Assembly (NCBI RefSeq): GCF_019448235.1
Contig: NZ_CP080409.1
Location: forward strand, 3,286,001-3,350,000
DNA: 64,000 bases
Direction of reading: 5' to 3'
Origin: Nocardioides panacisoli
GTDB lineage: Bacteria; Actinomycetota; Actinomycetes; Propionibacteriales; Nocardioidaceae
Shown here: positions 8,367-16,617 of the stretch, piece after piece
Layout: every line of letters begins with the position of its first letter
Numbering within the stretch: position 1 is the stretch's first letter
Program-made: the position numbers and the translations under genes
The notes under the pieces: model-generated
The model's database searches: none
Told to the model about the DNA's origin: nothing
The model's input: the letters and a program-made list of their open reading frames with translations, nothing else

Positions 8367-9854
8367 GTGCTTCTCCGTGGCTTCACCGGCAGCCTGCTCG
8401 TCCTCGTGGGCGGCCTCGGCGTCGCGACCCTGCCGCCGACGGCGCCGCTGCTGGCGTGGGAGACCGTGACCGACGTCCGCAACAGCGAGCTGGGCCGCAT
8501 GACCGCGCTGACCGTCGTCCTCGTCGGGCTGGGGTTGGTCGCGAGCGCCTGGCTGGCGCTGTGCCGACGCGTCGCGCTCGCCGACGGCGACGACCGCGGT
8601 GCCGGCCTCCTGCTCGTGCGCCACGCGATGGTGCTGTGGTCGGCGCCGCTGCTGCTGGCACCCCCGCTGTTCTCCCGGGACGGGTGGTCCTACGCCGCGC
8701 AGGGCATGCTCGCCCGGGTCGGGATCTCGCCGTACGAGCACGGGCCGTCCGCCCTGCTGCCCCAGGGGGAGGCCGGCCTGCTGCTGTGGCACCAGTACCC
8801 GATCGTGCAGGCCGTCGACCCGATGTGGCTGGACACCGCCGCGCCCTACGGGCCGCTGCCGATCGCCGCCGGCGCCCTGATGGCGGTCGAGACCGGCAAC
8901 CCGTGGGTGCTGGTCGTCGGCCACCGCTGCGTGGCGCTGCTCGGCCTGCTCCTGCTGGCGTGGGCGGTGCCGCGCCTGGCGTCGTGGGGCGGGGTCAATC
9001 CCGCCCTGGCGTCGGCGTTGGTGCTGGTCTCGCCGCTGATGGTCGCCAACGGCGTCGCCGGGCTGCACAACGACCTGCTGATGGTCGGCCTGATGGCGGC
9101 GGCGCTCGTCACCGCCGTCGAGCGCGGCTGGGCGTGGGGCGCCGTGCTGGGTGGGGCCGCTGCCGCGGTGAAGCTGCCCGGTGGACTGGTGTGTGTGGGG
9201 ATCGCACTGGCGACGCTGCCGGTCGCCGCGTCGCTCACCGACCGGCTGCGGCGCTTCGCCGCCGTCGCCGTGGTGTCGGTCGGGACCCTGGTGGCGCTGG
9301 GCGTGGTGACCGGCCTCGGTCAGGGATGGTTCGCCGCGCTCACCGTGCCGGGCTCGATCAGTACGCCGCTGTCGATCACCAGCCTGCTGGGTGGCGCCCT
9401 GGACTGGCTGGCGCTGCAGGGCGGGGTCGGCACCGAGCCGGCGACCTTCCTGGAGCTGCTGCGCACCCTCGGCGTGCTCGCCTCCCTCGTGGTGGCGGCC
9501 GGCGTCGCCCTGCGCTGGCGCACCGGCGACCGGTCCGCGTCGGTCGCCGCCGTGGCGGCCGTGGTCGCGGCGTTCGTCGTGCTCTGCCCGGTCGTGCACC
9601 TGTGGTACTTCCTGTGGCTCACCCCATTCCTGGCCAGCCTGGAGCTCTCACGCACGGCGATGAGTGCACTCCTCGCCGGGTCGGTGGTGCTGGGCATGGT
9701 GGCGCCGCTGGACTCCTCGCTCCACGGCGCCTACGAGGCGATCGTCCTGGCCTGCATGGTGCTCGCCGTGCTGCTGCCGGTCCTGCTCCTCACGCGCCGC
9801 AGTCGTGAGCGCATCGACCGGATCGCGTCCTCGCGCTGGCTCGTGGTGACCTGA
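8367..9854 (+). CDS. Polytopic polyprenol-phosphomannose mannosyltransferase, MptB-like
   Basis: 495 aa from GTG 8367, with about a dozen hydrophobic segments and only short loops. The loop 'LFSRDGWSYAAQGMLARVGISPYEHGP' (in part) between early helices carries the acidic-aromatic motif of GT-C fold transferases. 'PYGPLPIAAGAL' and 'GLHNDLLMVGLMAAAL' are typical of the MptA/MptB alpha-1,6-mannosyltransferase group, which elongates lipomannan-type glycolipids outside the membrane using decaprenyl-phosphomannose. The convergent GT4 gene behind it supports a glycolipid role. The precise acceptor is an inference. Translation starts directly after a short spacer from the divergent unknown gene at 8240. 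Confidence 0.85.
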   Translation: MLLRGFTGSLLVLVGGLGVATLPPTAPLLAWETVTDVRNSELGRMTALTVVLVGLGLVASAWLALCRRVALADGDDRGAGLLLVRHAMVLWSAPLLLAPPLFSRDGWSYAAQGMLARVGISPYEHGPSALLPQGEAGLLLWHQYPIVQAVDPMWLDTAAPYGPLPIAAGALMAVETGNPWVLVVGHRCVALLGLLLLAWAVPRLASWGGVNPALASALVLVSPLMVANGVAGLHNDLLMVGLMAAALVTAVERGWAWGAVLGGAAAAVKLPGGLVCVGIALATLPVAASLTDRLRRFAAVAVVSVGTLVALGVVTGLGQGWFAALTVPGSISTPLSITSLLGGALDWLALQGGVGTEPATFLELLRTLGVLASLVVAAGVALRWRTGDRSASVAAVAAVVAAFVVLCPVVHLWYFLWLTPFLASLELSRTAMSALLAGSVVLGMVAPLDSSLHGAYEAIVLACMVLAVLLPVLLLTRRSRERIDRIASSRWLVVT

Positions 9855-9878
9855 CCGGGACCGGTCCGGCCCGGGCGC

Positions 9879-10997
9879 TCAGGCGACGTCGGAGAGGCCC
9901 GCGGAGTCGCCGGCGTGGATCGCCAGCATCCGCTCGACGGTGGCGGCCCAGGGGAACTGCTCGGCCCGCCGCCGCGCCGCGGCCCGCCGCAGCGCGACCG
10001 GGCGGCCGGCGAGGTCCCGGGTGGCGTCGGCCAACGAGACCGGATCGGGGTGGGCCCACGCGCCGCACCGGGCGTCGACGAGCTCGCGTGCCCCACCCCG
10101 CGCCGCGGTCACCACCGGGGTGCCGCTGGCGAGTGCCTCGAGGACCGCGAGGCCGAAGGTCTCGCTCGGGCACACCGACAGCGCGACGTCGGCCCGGGCG
10201 ATCCGCCGGGAGAGCTCCTCACGGCCCGCGACGAACCCGTGGAACGCCACCGGCGTCTCGCCGGCGATCGTCCGCAGCTCACCCAGGTGCGGCCCCTCGC
10301 CGTACACGTCCAGCTGTACGGGTACGCCGCGCCGGTGCAGCTCCGCGGCGACCGCGACCGCCAGGTGCGGCGACTTCTCCCGCGACAGCCGCCCCACGTG
10401 GACCAGGCGCAGCACGTCGTCGGACCGGTGCTCCTCCGGATGCGGACGGAAGGTCGTGAGGTCGACGCCCAGGGGCACCCGCTCGACCGGGCAGCCGGCG
10501 GCGTCGGCGACGTGCTGGAACTCCCGCTGCGCGTAGCGCGAGGTCACCACCACGGTGTCGAAGCTGCGCACCAGCAGTCGGTTGAGCAGGGCGATGGACA
10601 CCATCGAGGTCGTCGGGCGGCCGCTGCGCAGGGCGAACATGTCACTGAGGCGCTCGTGGGAGAGCAGCACGGTGCGCACGCCGTTGCGGCGCGCCCACCA
10701 CGCCACGGGCAGCAGCGTGAGCTTGTCGTTCCACTCGATCGAGGTCGGACGGAACCGCTCCAGGATCTCGGTCAACCGCCACGGCTCCACGATCAGCCGG
10801 TAGCCGCTGCCGACCCGCGGGGCGCGGACCTGCACCACGTCGCCGACCTCGGTGGTCGTGACGGTGTCCACCGGACCGGGGACGACGAGCAGCCGCTCGG
10901 CGCCGGCGTCGACGTAGCCGCGACCGAGCTCGGCCAGTGCCGTCTTCATGCCCCCCGAGGCCGGGCCGACGAAGTTGGCCAATTGGGCGATGCGCAC
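9879..10997 (-). CDS. GT4 family glycosyltransferase
   Basis: 372 aa, a complete GT-B enzyme. The N-terminal Rossmann half starts MRIAQLANFVGPASGGMKTAL, where the glycine loop binds the acceptor side. The C-terminal half has 'VHVGRLSREKSPHLAV', 'YGEGPHLGEL' and the E-x7-E nucleotide-sugar motif 'SVCPSETFGLAVLEALASGTPVV' (in part). The pattern is closest to mannosyl- or glucosyl-transferases acting on phosphatidylinositol or diacylglycerol (PimC/MgtA type). It is probably cytoplasmic or membrane-associated, using GDP- or UDP-sugars. It converges with the MptB-like gene, 24 nt apart. Donor and acceptor cannot be fixed from sequence. Confidence 0.9.
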   Translation of the reverse strand: MRIAQLANFVGPASGGMKTALAELGRGYVDAGAERLLVVPGPVDTVTTTEVGDVVQVRAPRVGSGYRLIVEPWRLTEILERFRPTSIEWNDKLTLLPVAWWARRNGVRTVLLSHERLSDMFALRSGRPTTSMVSIALLNRLLVRSFDTVVVTSRYAQREFQHVADAAGCPVERVPLGVDLTTFRPHPEEHRSDDVLRLVHVGRLSREKSPHLAVAVAAELHRRGVPVQLDVYGEGPHLGELRTIAGETPVAFHGFVAGREELSRRIARADVALSVCPSETFGLAVLEALASGTPVVTAARGGARELVDARCGAWAHPDPVSLADATRDLAGRPVALRRAAARRRAEQFPWAATVERMLAIHAGDSAGLSDVA

Positions 10998-11085
10998 CGC
11001 GCCACCGTCCCAGCCCCCGATGAACGCGGGTCGACCTCGCGGTGGCAGCCGCGTGGCCGGCGTACGGCGTCCGGCCGCATGGCCG

Positions 11086-11760
11086 TCAGGGGCCGGCGGG
11101 AGGGCCCGTCAGCACGCGGTGCGTGTAGCTCGTGCCGAGCAGCACCAGCGGCAGCGCCACGACGAGTCCCACCAGCAGCGCGAGCGCGCCCACGACCACG
11201 ACGACGGCGGCCAGCAGGAACCACACCACCGTGTCGGCGAGGTGGTCGAGGACCAGGCGGAGGCTGTCACCGAGCGCCGCCAGCGGGGACCGCGCGGCAT
11301 CGACGACGAAGAACAGCGCGTAGCCCGTCGCGAACAGCGCGACGAAGCCGGGCACGTAGAGGAGCAGGAACCCCGCGGTCGCCACGGCGGACACGATCGC
11401 GGCCGTCAGCACGACCGGCGCGAGGCCGTCGAGGCGGTACGCCGCCCTCAGGTCGGGCGGCCGGCCCGCGGCGATCGCGTGGGTGAGGCGCAGCGGGGCG
11501 ATGGCCGCCACTTGGATCGCCAGCAACGCCACGAAGCCGGCGACCGCCTCCCGCAGCGTGGCGCCGAGGTCGCCGGCGGTCGCGGCGGCCTCGTCCGGGG
11601 TGCCGAGCAGCACGGCGGCGGCGACCTGGGCGATCCCGATCACGGCGACCACCGGCAGCGTGGCGAGGATCAGCAGGGCCGCGTGCTCCTGGAACCTGGC
11701 GGTCGACCAGGCGACGCACCGGCGTACGGTCCATCCGCCGGGTGGCTGCGTGTGGGGCAC
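11086..11760 (-). CDS. Integral membrane protein of unknown function
   Basis: 224 aa from GTG 11760 (VPHTQPPGGWTVRRCVAWSTARFQEH). A short cytoplasmic helix is followed by about five or six hydrophobic segments: LLILATLPVVAVIGIAQVAA, AVAGFVALLAIQVAAIAPLR, a central double helix around GFLLLYVPGFVALFATGYAL, and FLLAAVVVVVGALALLVGLV. 'PGFVALFATGYALFFVVD' and the spacing resemble the YciC / DUF975 / glycerophosphodiesterase-membrane-domain type of polytopic proteins, which have no defined biochemical role. It lies upstream of the GT4 gene on the same strand (88-nt gap), so a shared role in the envelope is possible. Divergent from pirin. Confidence 0.75.
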   Translation of the reverse strand: MPHTQPPGGWTVRRCVAWSTARFQEHAALLILATLPVVAVIGIAQVAAAVLLGTPDEAAATAGDLGATLREAVAGFVALLAIQVAAIAPLRLTHAIAAGRPPDLRAAYRLDGLAPVVLTAAIVSAVATAGFLLLYVPGFVALFATGYALFFVVDAARSPLAALGDSLRLVLDHLADTVVWFLLAAVVVVVGALALLVGLVVALPLVLLGTSYTHRVLTGPPAGP

Positions 11761-11877
11761 GGCGCGCCCTCCTCGAGCACTCGCTTCGGCGCAACGTATG
11801 CCATCGCGGTCGAGTCCCGCCACGGTCGCGACCGCCGCCGTGGTGGCACGGCCGCCGGGACGCGGCAGGATGGGCCC

Positions 11878-12909
11878 ATGAGCAACACGGAGCGGCGGCC
11901 CGACGAGGTCGTGTGCGAGGCGGCCGGTGCCGCGGCGATCGAGGTGATGACCTCGCGGGAGGTGCCGTTGGGCGGTCCCCGTGCGATGCGCGTACGCCGC
12001 ACCCTGCCGCAGCGCCAGCGGTCCCTCATCGGTGCCTGGTGCTTCGTGGACCACTACGGTCCCGACGACGTCGCCGAGACCGGCGGCATGAGCGTCGCCC
12101 CGCACCCCCACACGGGGCTGCAGACGGTCAGCTGGCTCTTCACCGGCGAGATCGAGCACCGCGACAGTGCCGGGAACCACGCCTGGGTACGGCCCGGCGA
12201 GCTGAACCTGATGACCGGCGGTCGCGGCATCAGCCACTCGGAGGTGTCGCCGCCGTCCACGACCACGCTGCACGGGGTGCAGCTGTGGGTCGCGCTGCCC
12301 GACGCCGACCGAGCGGTCGACCCCGGCTTCGAGCACCACGTCCCCGACGAGGTCGCCGGCGAGGGCTGGCGGGCGCGGGTCTTCCTCGGGTCGCTGCTGG
12401 GCGAGGTGTCACCAGTGGTCACCCACACCCCGCTGCTGGGGGCCGAGGTCGTCCTCGACCCGGGGGCCACGCTCGACGTCCCGCTGGAGGAGTCCCACGA
12501 GCACGGCGTGCTCGTCGACACCGGCGGCGTGGCGATCACGGGGGCGGCGACCACGGACGACCAGCACGGGGTGGAGCCCGTCGAGGTCCCCCGGCACGAC
12601 CTGGCCTACGTCCCCACCGGCACCGGCAAGGTCCGGCTGACCGCCGGGCACGAGGGAGCACGGCTCCTGGTGCTGGGCGGTCCGCCGTTCGGCGAGGCCA
12701 TCGTCATGTGGTGGAACTTCGTCGGCCGCAGCCACGAGGAGGTCGCGGCATTCCGGCAGCAGTGGCAGGACCAGATCACCCGCGACGGCGAGGTCGTGGC
12801 GGACTCCCAGGACGTGGCCGACGGGCCGTTCGGCACCGTCCTGGGCGACCACCTACCGCCGATCCCCGCACCCGCCCTGCCCAACGCCCGCCTCAAGGAA
12901 CGCCGATGA
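11878..12909 (+). CDS. Pirin family protein
   Basis: 343 aa from ATG 11878. The N-terminal cupin has 'CFVDHYGPDD', 'APHPHTGLQTVSWLFTGEIEHRDS' (in part) and 'GELNLMTGGRGISHSE', supplying the His/His/His/Glu metal site of pirins. The C-terminal cupin is present ('ESHEHGVLVDTG', 'LLVLGGPPFGEAIVMWWNFVGRSHEE' in part). Pirins are Fe(II) cupins; some have quercetinase activity and others act as redox-linked co-regulators. The substrate here is unknown. 22 nt separate it from the tag gene, so they may be co-transcribed. Confidence 0.93.
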   Translation: MSNTERRPDEVVCEAAGAAAIEVMTSREVPLGGPRAMRVRRTLPQRQRSLIGAWCFVDHYGPDDVAETGGMSVAPHPHTGLQTVSWLFTGEIEHRDSAGNHAWVRPGELNLMTGGRGISHSEVSPPSTTTLHGVQLWVALPDADRAVDPGFEHHVPDEVAGEGWRARVFLGSLLGEVSPVVTHTPLLGAEVVLDPGATLDVPLEESHEHGVLVDTGGVAITGAATTDDQHGVEPVEVPRHDLAYVPTGTGKVRLTAGHEGARLLVLGGPPFGEAIVMWWNFVGRSHEEVAAFRQQWQDQITRDGEVVADSQDVADGPFGTVLGDHLPPIPAPALPNARLKERR

Positions 12910-12931
12910 CGCGCGGGGACGGACGGTCGCC

Positions 12932-13507
12932 GTGGGACCGGTGACCGGCGAGGACGGCGTACCCCGCTGCCCGTGGGCGGGCACCGAGCCGTCGACGATG
13001 CGCGACTACCACGACCACGAATGGGGACGCGCGGTCCGCGGTGAGGCGGCGTACTTCGAGCGGCTGACCCTCGAGGCGTTCCAGTCGGGCCTGTCGTGGG
13101 CGACGATCCTGGCCAAGCGGCCCGCGTTCCGCGAGGCCTTCGACGGCTTCGACGCGGACGCGGTGGCGGCGTACGACGACCGTGACGTCGCGCGACTGAT
13201 GGCCGACGCCCGCATCGTGCGCAACCGGCGCAAGGTCGAGGCCGCCCTGACCAACGCCCGCGCGACGGTCGCGCTGCGCGAGGACGGCGGACTGCCCGCG
13301 TTCGTCGACGGGTTCGCGCCCGCGGCGCACCCGCGACCCACGACGACCGAGGAACAGGCGACCACCTCGACGGAGTCGACCGAGCTGTCGCGGGCGCTGA
13401 AGCGGCACGGGTTCGCCTTCGTCGGGCCGACCACGATGTTCGCGCTGATGGAGGCGATCGGGATCTTCGACCCGCACCTGCTCGGGTGCCACCGGAGGTC
13501 CGCGTGA
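12932..13507 (+). CDS. tag: DNA-3-methyladenine glycosylase I
   Basis: 191 aa from GTG 12932. It carries the Tag signature: 'PRCPWAGTEPSTMRDYHDHEWGR' (in part), with a metal-binding Cys and His near the N-terminus, then 'FERLTLEAFQSGLSWATILAKR' (in part) with the catalytic Glu and substrate-pocket aromatic residues. The end is 'RHGFAFVGPTTMFALMEAIGIFDPHLLGCHRR' (in part), supplying the remaining zinc ligands. It excises 3-methyladenine from alkylated DNA in the cytoplasm. The stop overlaps the start of lrgA by 4 nt (GTGA), so the three genes tag-lrgA-lrgB are one translation-coupled unit. Confidence 0.95.
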   Translation: MGPVTGEDGVPRCPWAGTEPSTMRDYHDHEWGRAVRGEAAYFERLTLEAFQSGLSWATILAKRPAFREAFDGFDADAVAAYDDRDVARLMADARIVRNRRKVEAALTNARATVALREDGGLPAFVDGFAPAAHPRPTTTEEQATTSTESTELSRALKRHGFAFVGPTTMFALMEAIGIFDPHLLGCHRRSA

Positions 13508-13881
13508 TCCGAGGACTCACCGGACTCATCGTCTTCCAACTGGCCGGGGAGCTCGTCGTGCAGCTCACCGGCCTGCCCGTGCCGGGCCCGGTGGTGGGGA
13601 TGCTGTTCCTGTTCGTGTGGCTGCAGTGGCGCGACCCCGGCGAGGACACCGCGCTGGTGCGCGCCGGGTCCGGCCTGCTGCGCCACCTCCAGCTGCTGTT
13701 CGTCCCGGCCGGCGTCGGCATCACCGCCTACCTCGGCGAGCTCGCCGACTCCTGGCTCCCGATCCTGGTCGCGATGCTCGGGTCGTGGCTCATCGCGCTC
13801 GCCGGGGTCGGTTGGACCGCCGTCGCCCTGGAGCGGCTCCTGGGCCGCCCGCGGGACGACTACGCGGGGGAGGGGGCCTGA
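13504..13881 (+). CDS. lrgA: CidA/LrgA holin-like membrane protein
   Basis: 125 aa from GTG 13504, overlapping the tag stop (GTGA). It has four hydrophobic helices and the family motif 'LTGLPVPGPVVGMLFLF' plus 'HLQLLFVPAGVGITAYLGEL'. CidA/LrgA proteins are small holin-like oligomers linked to murein hydrolase export, overflow metabolism and, in plants and some bacteria, glycolate or pyruvate transport together with LrgB. Its partner LrgB begins at its stop codon (TGATG), so stoichiometric synthesis is likely. A longer frame from 13486 lies inside tag and was rejected. Confidence 0.92.
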   Translation: MIRGLTGLIVFQLAGELVVQLTGLPVPGPVVGMLFLFVWLQWRDPGEDTALVRAGSGLLRHLQLLFVPAGVGITAYLGELADSWLPILVAMLGSWLIALAGVGWTAVALERLLGRPRDDYAGEGA

Positions 13882-14588
13882 TGCTCGACCCCGTCCTCGA
13901 CGTGCTGCGCTCGCCGGTGGGCCTGATCGCCATCACCTTGGCCGGCTACCAGCTCGGCCGTCGCCTGCAGGACCTCTCCGGAGGCCACGCCGCGGTGCAG
14001 CCCACGCTGGTCACCATCGTCGTCGCCGGCACCGCCATCGGCCTGCTCGGCGTCGACTACCCCGACTACCGCGCCGGCACCGAGCTGATCGCGTTCTGGA
14101 TGGGACCGGCCACCGTGGCGCTGGCGATCCCGCTGCACCGCCAGGCCGGCCGGCTCAAGGGATTCGTGGTGCCACTGCTGACCGCGGTCGTCGTCGGCGC
14201 CGTGCTCTCGATCAGCAGTGCCGTGCTGCTCGCGCGCGCCCTCGGCGCCGACGAGGTCATCGCCAAGACCCTGGGCACCAAGGCCGCCACGACCCCGGTG
14301 GCGATCGCGCTCAGCGAGGGGATCGGCGGTACGCCGCCGCTCGCGGCGGTGTTCGCGATCATGATCGGCATCTTCACCGCGATCCTCGGCCCGGCCACCC
14401 TCAACCTGCTGCGGATCCGCGACCGGCGGGCCCGTGGCCTGGCGGTCGGGGCGGTGGCGCACGGGATCGGCGCGTCGCGGATGCTGCGCGAGGACGAGAC
14501 CGAGGGCGCGGTCGCCGGCCTCTCGATGGGACTGACCGCCCTCGCGATCAGCCTCGTGCTTCCGCTGCTCGCACTGTGGCTGTTCTGA
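13881..14588 (+). CDS. lrgB: LrgB family membrane protein
   Basis: 235 aa from ATG 13881, whose A is also the last base of the lrgA stop. Polytopic, with family motifs 'FWMGPATVALAIPLHRQAGRLKG' (in part), 'KTLGTKAATTPVAIALSEGIGG' (in part) and 'GLAVGAVAHGIGASRMLREDETEGA' (in part). LrgB forms the main transport part of the LrgAB system, which moves small carboxylates (pyruvate in Bacillus PftAB, glycolate in plants) and influences autolysis. With korA-B and the 2-hydroxyacid enzymes in this window, a carboxylate transport role is attractive but unproven. Confidence 0.93.
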   Translation: MLDPVLDVLRSPVGLIAITLAGYQLGRRLQDLSGGHAAVQPTLVTIVVAGTAIGLLGVDYPDYRAGTELIAFWMGPATVALAIPLHRQAGRLKGFVVPLLTAVVVGAVLSISSAVLLARALGADEVIAKTLGTKAATTPVAIALSEGIGGTPPLAAVFAIMIGIFTAILGPATLNLLRIRDRRARGLAVGAVAHGIGASRMLREDETEGAVAGLSMGLTALAISLVLPLLALWLF

Positions 14589-14649
14589 GCCCGGATCTTG
14601 AGCCGTGGGCGTGCCCCGGCCACCGCGACGTGGACGCTAGCGTCGTGCC

Positions 14650-16053
14650 ATGACGCGGATCCACGCCTTCACCGACGATGCCCTGGGAGACCTCGACGCG
14701 GTGGGGGTCGCCGAGTCGCTGCGTGCCGGCTCGGTCTCGCCCCGCGAGGTGCTCGAGGCCGCGATCGCCCGGGTGGAGCAGGTCGACCCGGAGCTGAACG
14801 CGATGGCGCACCCGGCCTACGACCGCGCCCGCACGGGGTCCGGCACCGTCGGCGACTCCTTCCTGGCCGGCGTACCGACGGTGGTGAAGGACAACTGCGA
14901 CGTCGCGGGCATGCCCACGATGAACGGTGCCGACGCCTGGGACCCCACGCCCGCGAAGAAGGACGGCGACTGGGCCCGGATGTACCTCGGCACCGGTCTG
15001 GTCAACCTCGGCAAGAGCCAGCTCTCCGAGTACGGCTTCAGCGCCGCGGCCGAGCACCCGCGGTTGGGCCCGGTGCGCAGCCCGTGGGACACCACCCGCA
15101 TCGCCGGCGCCTCGAGCTCCGGTGCCGCCGGCCTGGTCGCCTCGGGGGCGCTGCCGATCGCCCACGCCAACGACGGGGGCGGCTCGATCCGCATCCCCGC
15201 CTCGGTCAACGGGCTGGTCGGGCTCAAGCCGACCCGCGGTCGGTTCGCACAGGACCAGGCGCTGCGGACCATGCCGGTCCGGATCATCTCCGACGGGGTG
15301 CTGACGCGCAGCGTCCGCGACACGGCGGTGTTCTGCCGGGAGGCGGAGAAGGTGTTCCGCGACGTCGAGCTGCCGCCCATCGGTGACATCCGGCGCCCGG
15401 GCAAGAAGCGGCTCACGGTCGCGCTCAACACCACCGGCGTCGCGCGCGGGGCCGACCCGGAGGTCACCGCCCTCACCGAGGGCGTCGCCCGTCGGATGGA
15501 GGAGCTGGGGCACCGCGTGGTCGAGGTCGAGCCGCCGGTCTACGACGGCTTCGAGGCCGACTTCCTGCTGTACTGGGGGAGCCTCTCGACGGCCATGCTG
15601 AGCACGGGGCGGCTGGTCCACGGCAGCTCCTGGCGCCGTGACCGCCACGACAACCTCACCCTCGGCCTGGACCGCCACGTGCGGCGCAACCTCCACCGGC
15701 TGCCGGGGGCGATCCGGCGACTGCGGCGCAGCGCGGCGATCGCGGCGGAGTTCTACGAGACCTACGACGTCACGCTCACGCCGGTGCTGGCGCACCCGAC
15801 GCCCGAGGTCGGCCACCTCGACCCGACGCAGGACTACGACATCATCCTCGAGCGGCTCCTGGACTGGGTGGCCTTCACCCCGCTGCAGAACGCGACCGGG
15901 ACGCCGGCGATCTCGCTGCCGCTGGCGACCACCGCCGACGGGCTCCCGCAGGGCATGATGTTCGGCGCCGGTGCGGGCGACGAGGCGCTGCTGCTCGAGC
16001 TCGCCCTGGAGCTGGAGGAGGCCGCTCCCTTCGCCCGGATCACCGACTCCTGA
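14650..16053 (+). CDS. Amidase (amidase signature family)
   Basis: 467 aa from ATG 14650. The Ser-cisSer-Lys triad is complete: Lys80 in VPTVVKDN, Ser155 in IAGASSSGAAG and nucleophile Ser179 in NDGGGSIRIP, with the classical 24-residue spacing of the two serines. 'NGLVGLKPTRGRF' follows. It is soluble, without a signal peptide. It most resembles the amidase/6-aminohexanoate-cyclic-dimer hydrolase branch rather than GatA, because there is no gatC or gatB nearby and the C-terminal half is shortened. It hydrolyses an amide to acid and ammonia; the substrate is not predictable. It stands alone upstream of the tRNA pair. Confidence 0.92.
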   Translation: MTRIHAFTDDALGDLDAVGVAESLRAGSVSPREVLEAAIARVEQVDPELNAMAHPAYDRARTGSGTVGDSFLAGVPTVVKDNCDVAGMPTMNGADAWDPTPAKKDGDWARMYLGTGLVNLGKSQLSEYGFSAAAEHPRLGPVRSPWDTTRIAGASSSGAAGLVASGALPIAHANDGGGSIRIPASVNGLVGLKPTRGRFAQDQALRTMPVRIISDGVLTRSVRDTAVFCREAEKVFRDVELPPIGDIRRPGKKRLTVALNTTGVARGADPEVTALTEGVARRMEELGHRVVEVEPPVYDGFEADFLLYWGSLSTAMLSTGRLVHGSSWRRDRHDNLTLGLDRHVRRNLHRLPGAIRRLRRSAAIAAEFYETYDVTLTPVLAHPTPEVGHLDPTQDYDIILERLLDWVAFTPLQNATGTPAISLPLATTADGLPQGMMFGAGAGDEALLLELALELEEAAPFARITDS

Positions 16054-16147
16054 CGCGCTCCCCGCTGGCCGTCGTACGCCGCGGAGCCGGCTGGGGGAGG
16101 CCGGATTTCGCACCGGTGGGCAGGCGTGTGTATCGTTCAGCGGCGTT

Positions 16148-16220
16148 GCCCCTTTAGCTCAGTCGGCAGAGCGTCTCCATGGTAAGGAGAAGGTCTACGG
16201 TTCGATTCCGTAAAGGGGCT
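16148..16220 (+). tRNA. tRNA-Thr (GGT)
   Basis: 73 nt. The acceptor GCCCCTT (16148-16154) pairs with AAGGGGC (16213-16219), discriminator T at 16220. The anticodon stem TCTCC/GGAGA encloses loop ATGGTAA with GGT. CCA is not encoded. Part of the conserved tRNA-Thr/tRNA-Met/rpmG block. Confidence 0.95.
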
Positions 16221-16261
16221 CTGGGAGCAGGGCTGCTCGATCCGGTTGCCCTCGACCCCAT

Positions 16262-16335
16262 GGCGGGGTAGCTCAGGTGGTTAGAGCACACGGCTCATAA
16301 TCGTGGTGTCGCGGGTTCAAGTCCCGCCCCCGCTA
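16262..16335 (+). tRNA. tRNA-Met (CAT)
   Basis: 74 nt. The acceptor GGCGGGG (16262-16268) pairs with CCCCGCT (16328-16334) with one G-T at the end, and the T arm is GCGGG/CCCGC. The anticodon loop CTCATAA carries CAT. The first acceptor pair being G-U and the lack of three G-C pairs in the anticodon stem argue against an initiator. The position before rpmG is that of the elongator tRNA-Met in actinobacteria. Confidence 0.92.
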
Positions 16336-16378
16336 CGCCAAAGACCCAACGCATCCGTCCGCAGCAGAAGGATTCCCC

Positions 16379-16549
16379 GTGGCCAGCAAGACCTCCGACG
16401 TTCGTCCGAAGATCACGCTCGAGTGCACCGAGTGCAAGGAGCGGAACTACATCACCAAGAAGAACCGGCGGAACAACCCCGACCGGATGGAGATGTCGAA
16501 GTTCTGCCCGCGCTGCGGCAAGCACACCGGTCACAAGGAGACCCGCTGA
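16379..16549 (+). CDS. rpmG: 50S ribosomal protein L33 (zinc-type)
   Basis: 56 aa starting at GTG 16379, 43 nt after tRNA-Met. Translation gives [19 protein letters not shown]..., with the four zinc cysteines as two CxxC pairs (CTEC near residue 16-19 and CPRC near residue 43-46) and the end [10 protein letters not shown]. This is the C+ zinc-binding form of L33, located on the large subunit near the E site. It is too short for default ORF cut-offs and easily missed. The tRNA-Thr/tRNA-Met/rpmG linkage is the standard actinobacterial order, normally leading to hadA-hadB and tRNA-Trp-secE, as here. Confidence 0.96.
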   Translation: MASKTSDVRPKITLECTECKERNYITKKNRRNNPDRMEMSKFCPRCGKHTGHKETR

Positions 16550-16567
16550 CCCAGCGGTCCTGACACG

Positions 16568-16607
16568 ACGACGCGGCCCGGCACGATGCCGGGCCGTTCG
16601 TCGTTTT
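16568..16607 (+). terminator. Bidirectional terminator between rpmG and lipoprotein gene
   Basis: Stem ACGACG+CGGCCCGGC (16568-16582) / GCCGGGCCG+CGTCGT (16588-16604, two-base bulge), 5-nt loop, then TTT. It lies between the convergent rpmG and the lipoprotein gene at 16618 and could serve both. Confidence 0.85.
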
Positions 16608-16617
16608 CGGGGCCGCT

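Noticed and set aside
10948..11877. Plus-strand extension fused in frame upstream of pirin
   Set aside because: It covers the minus-strand membrane protein gene; homology to pirin begins only at ATG 11878.
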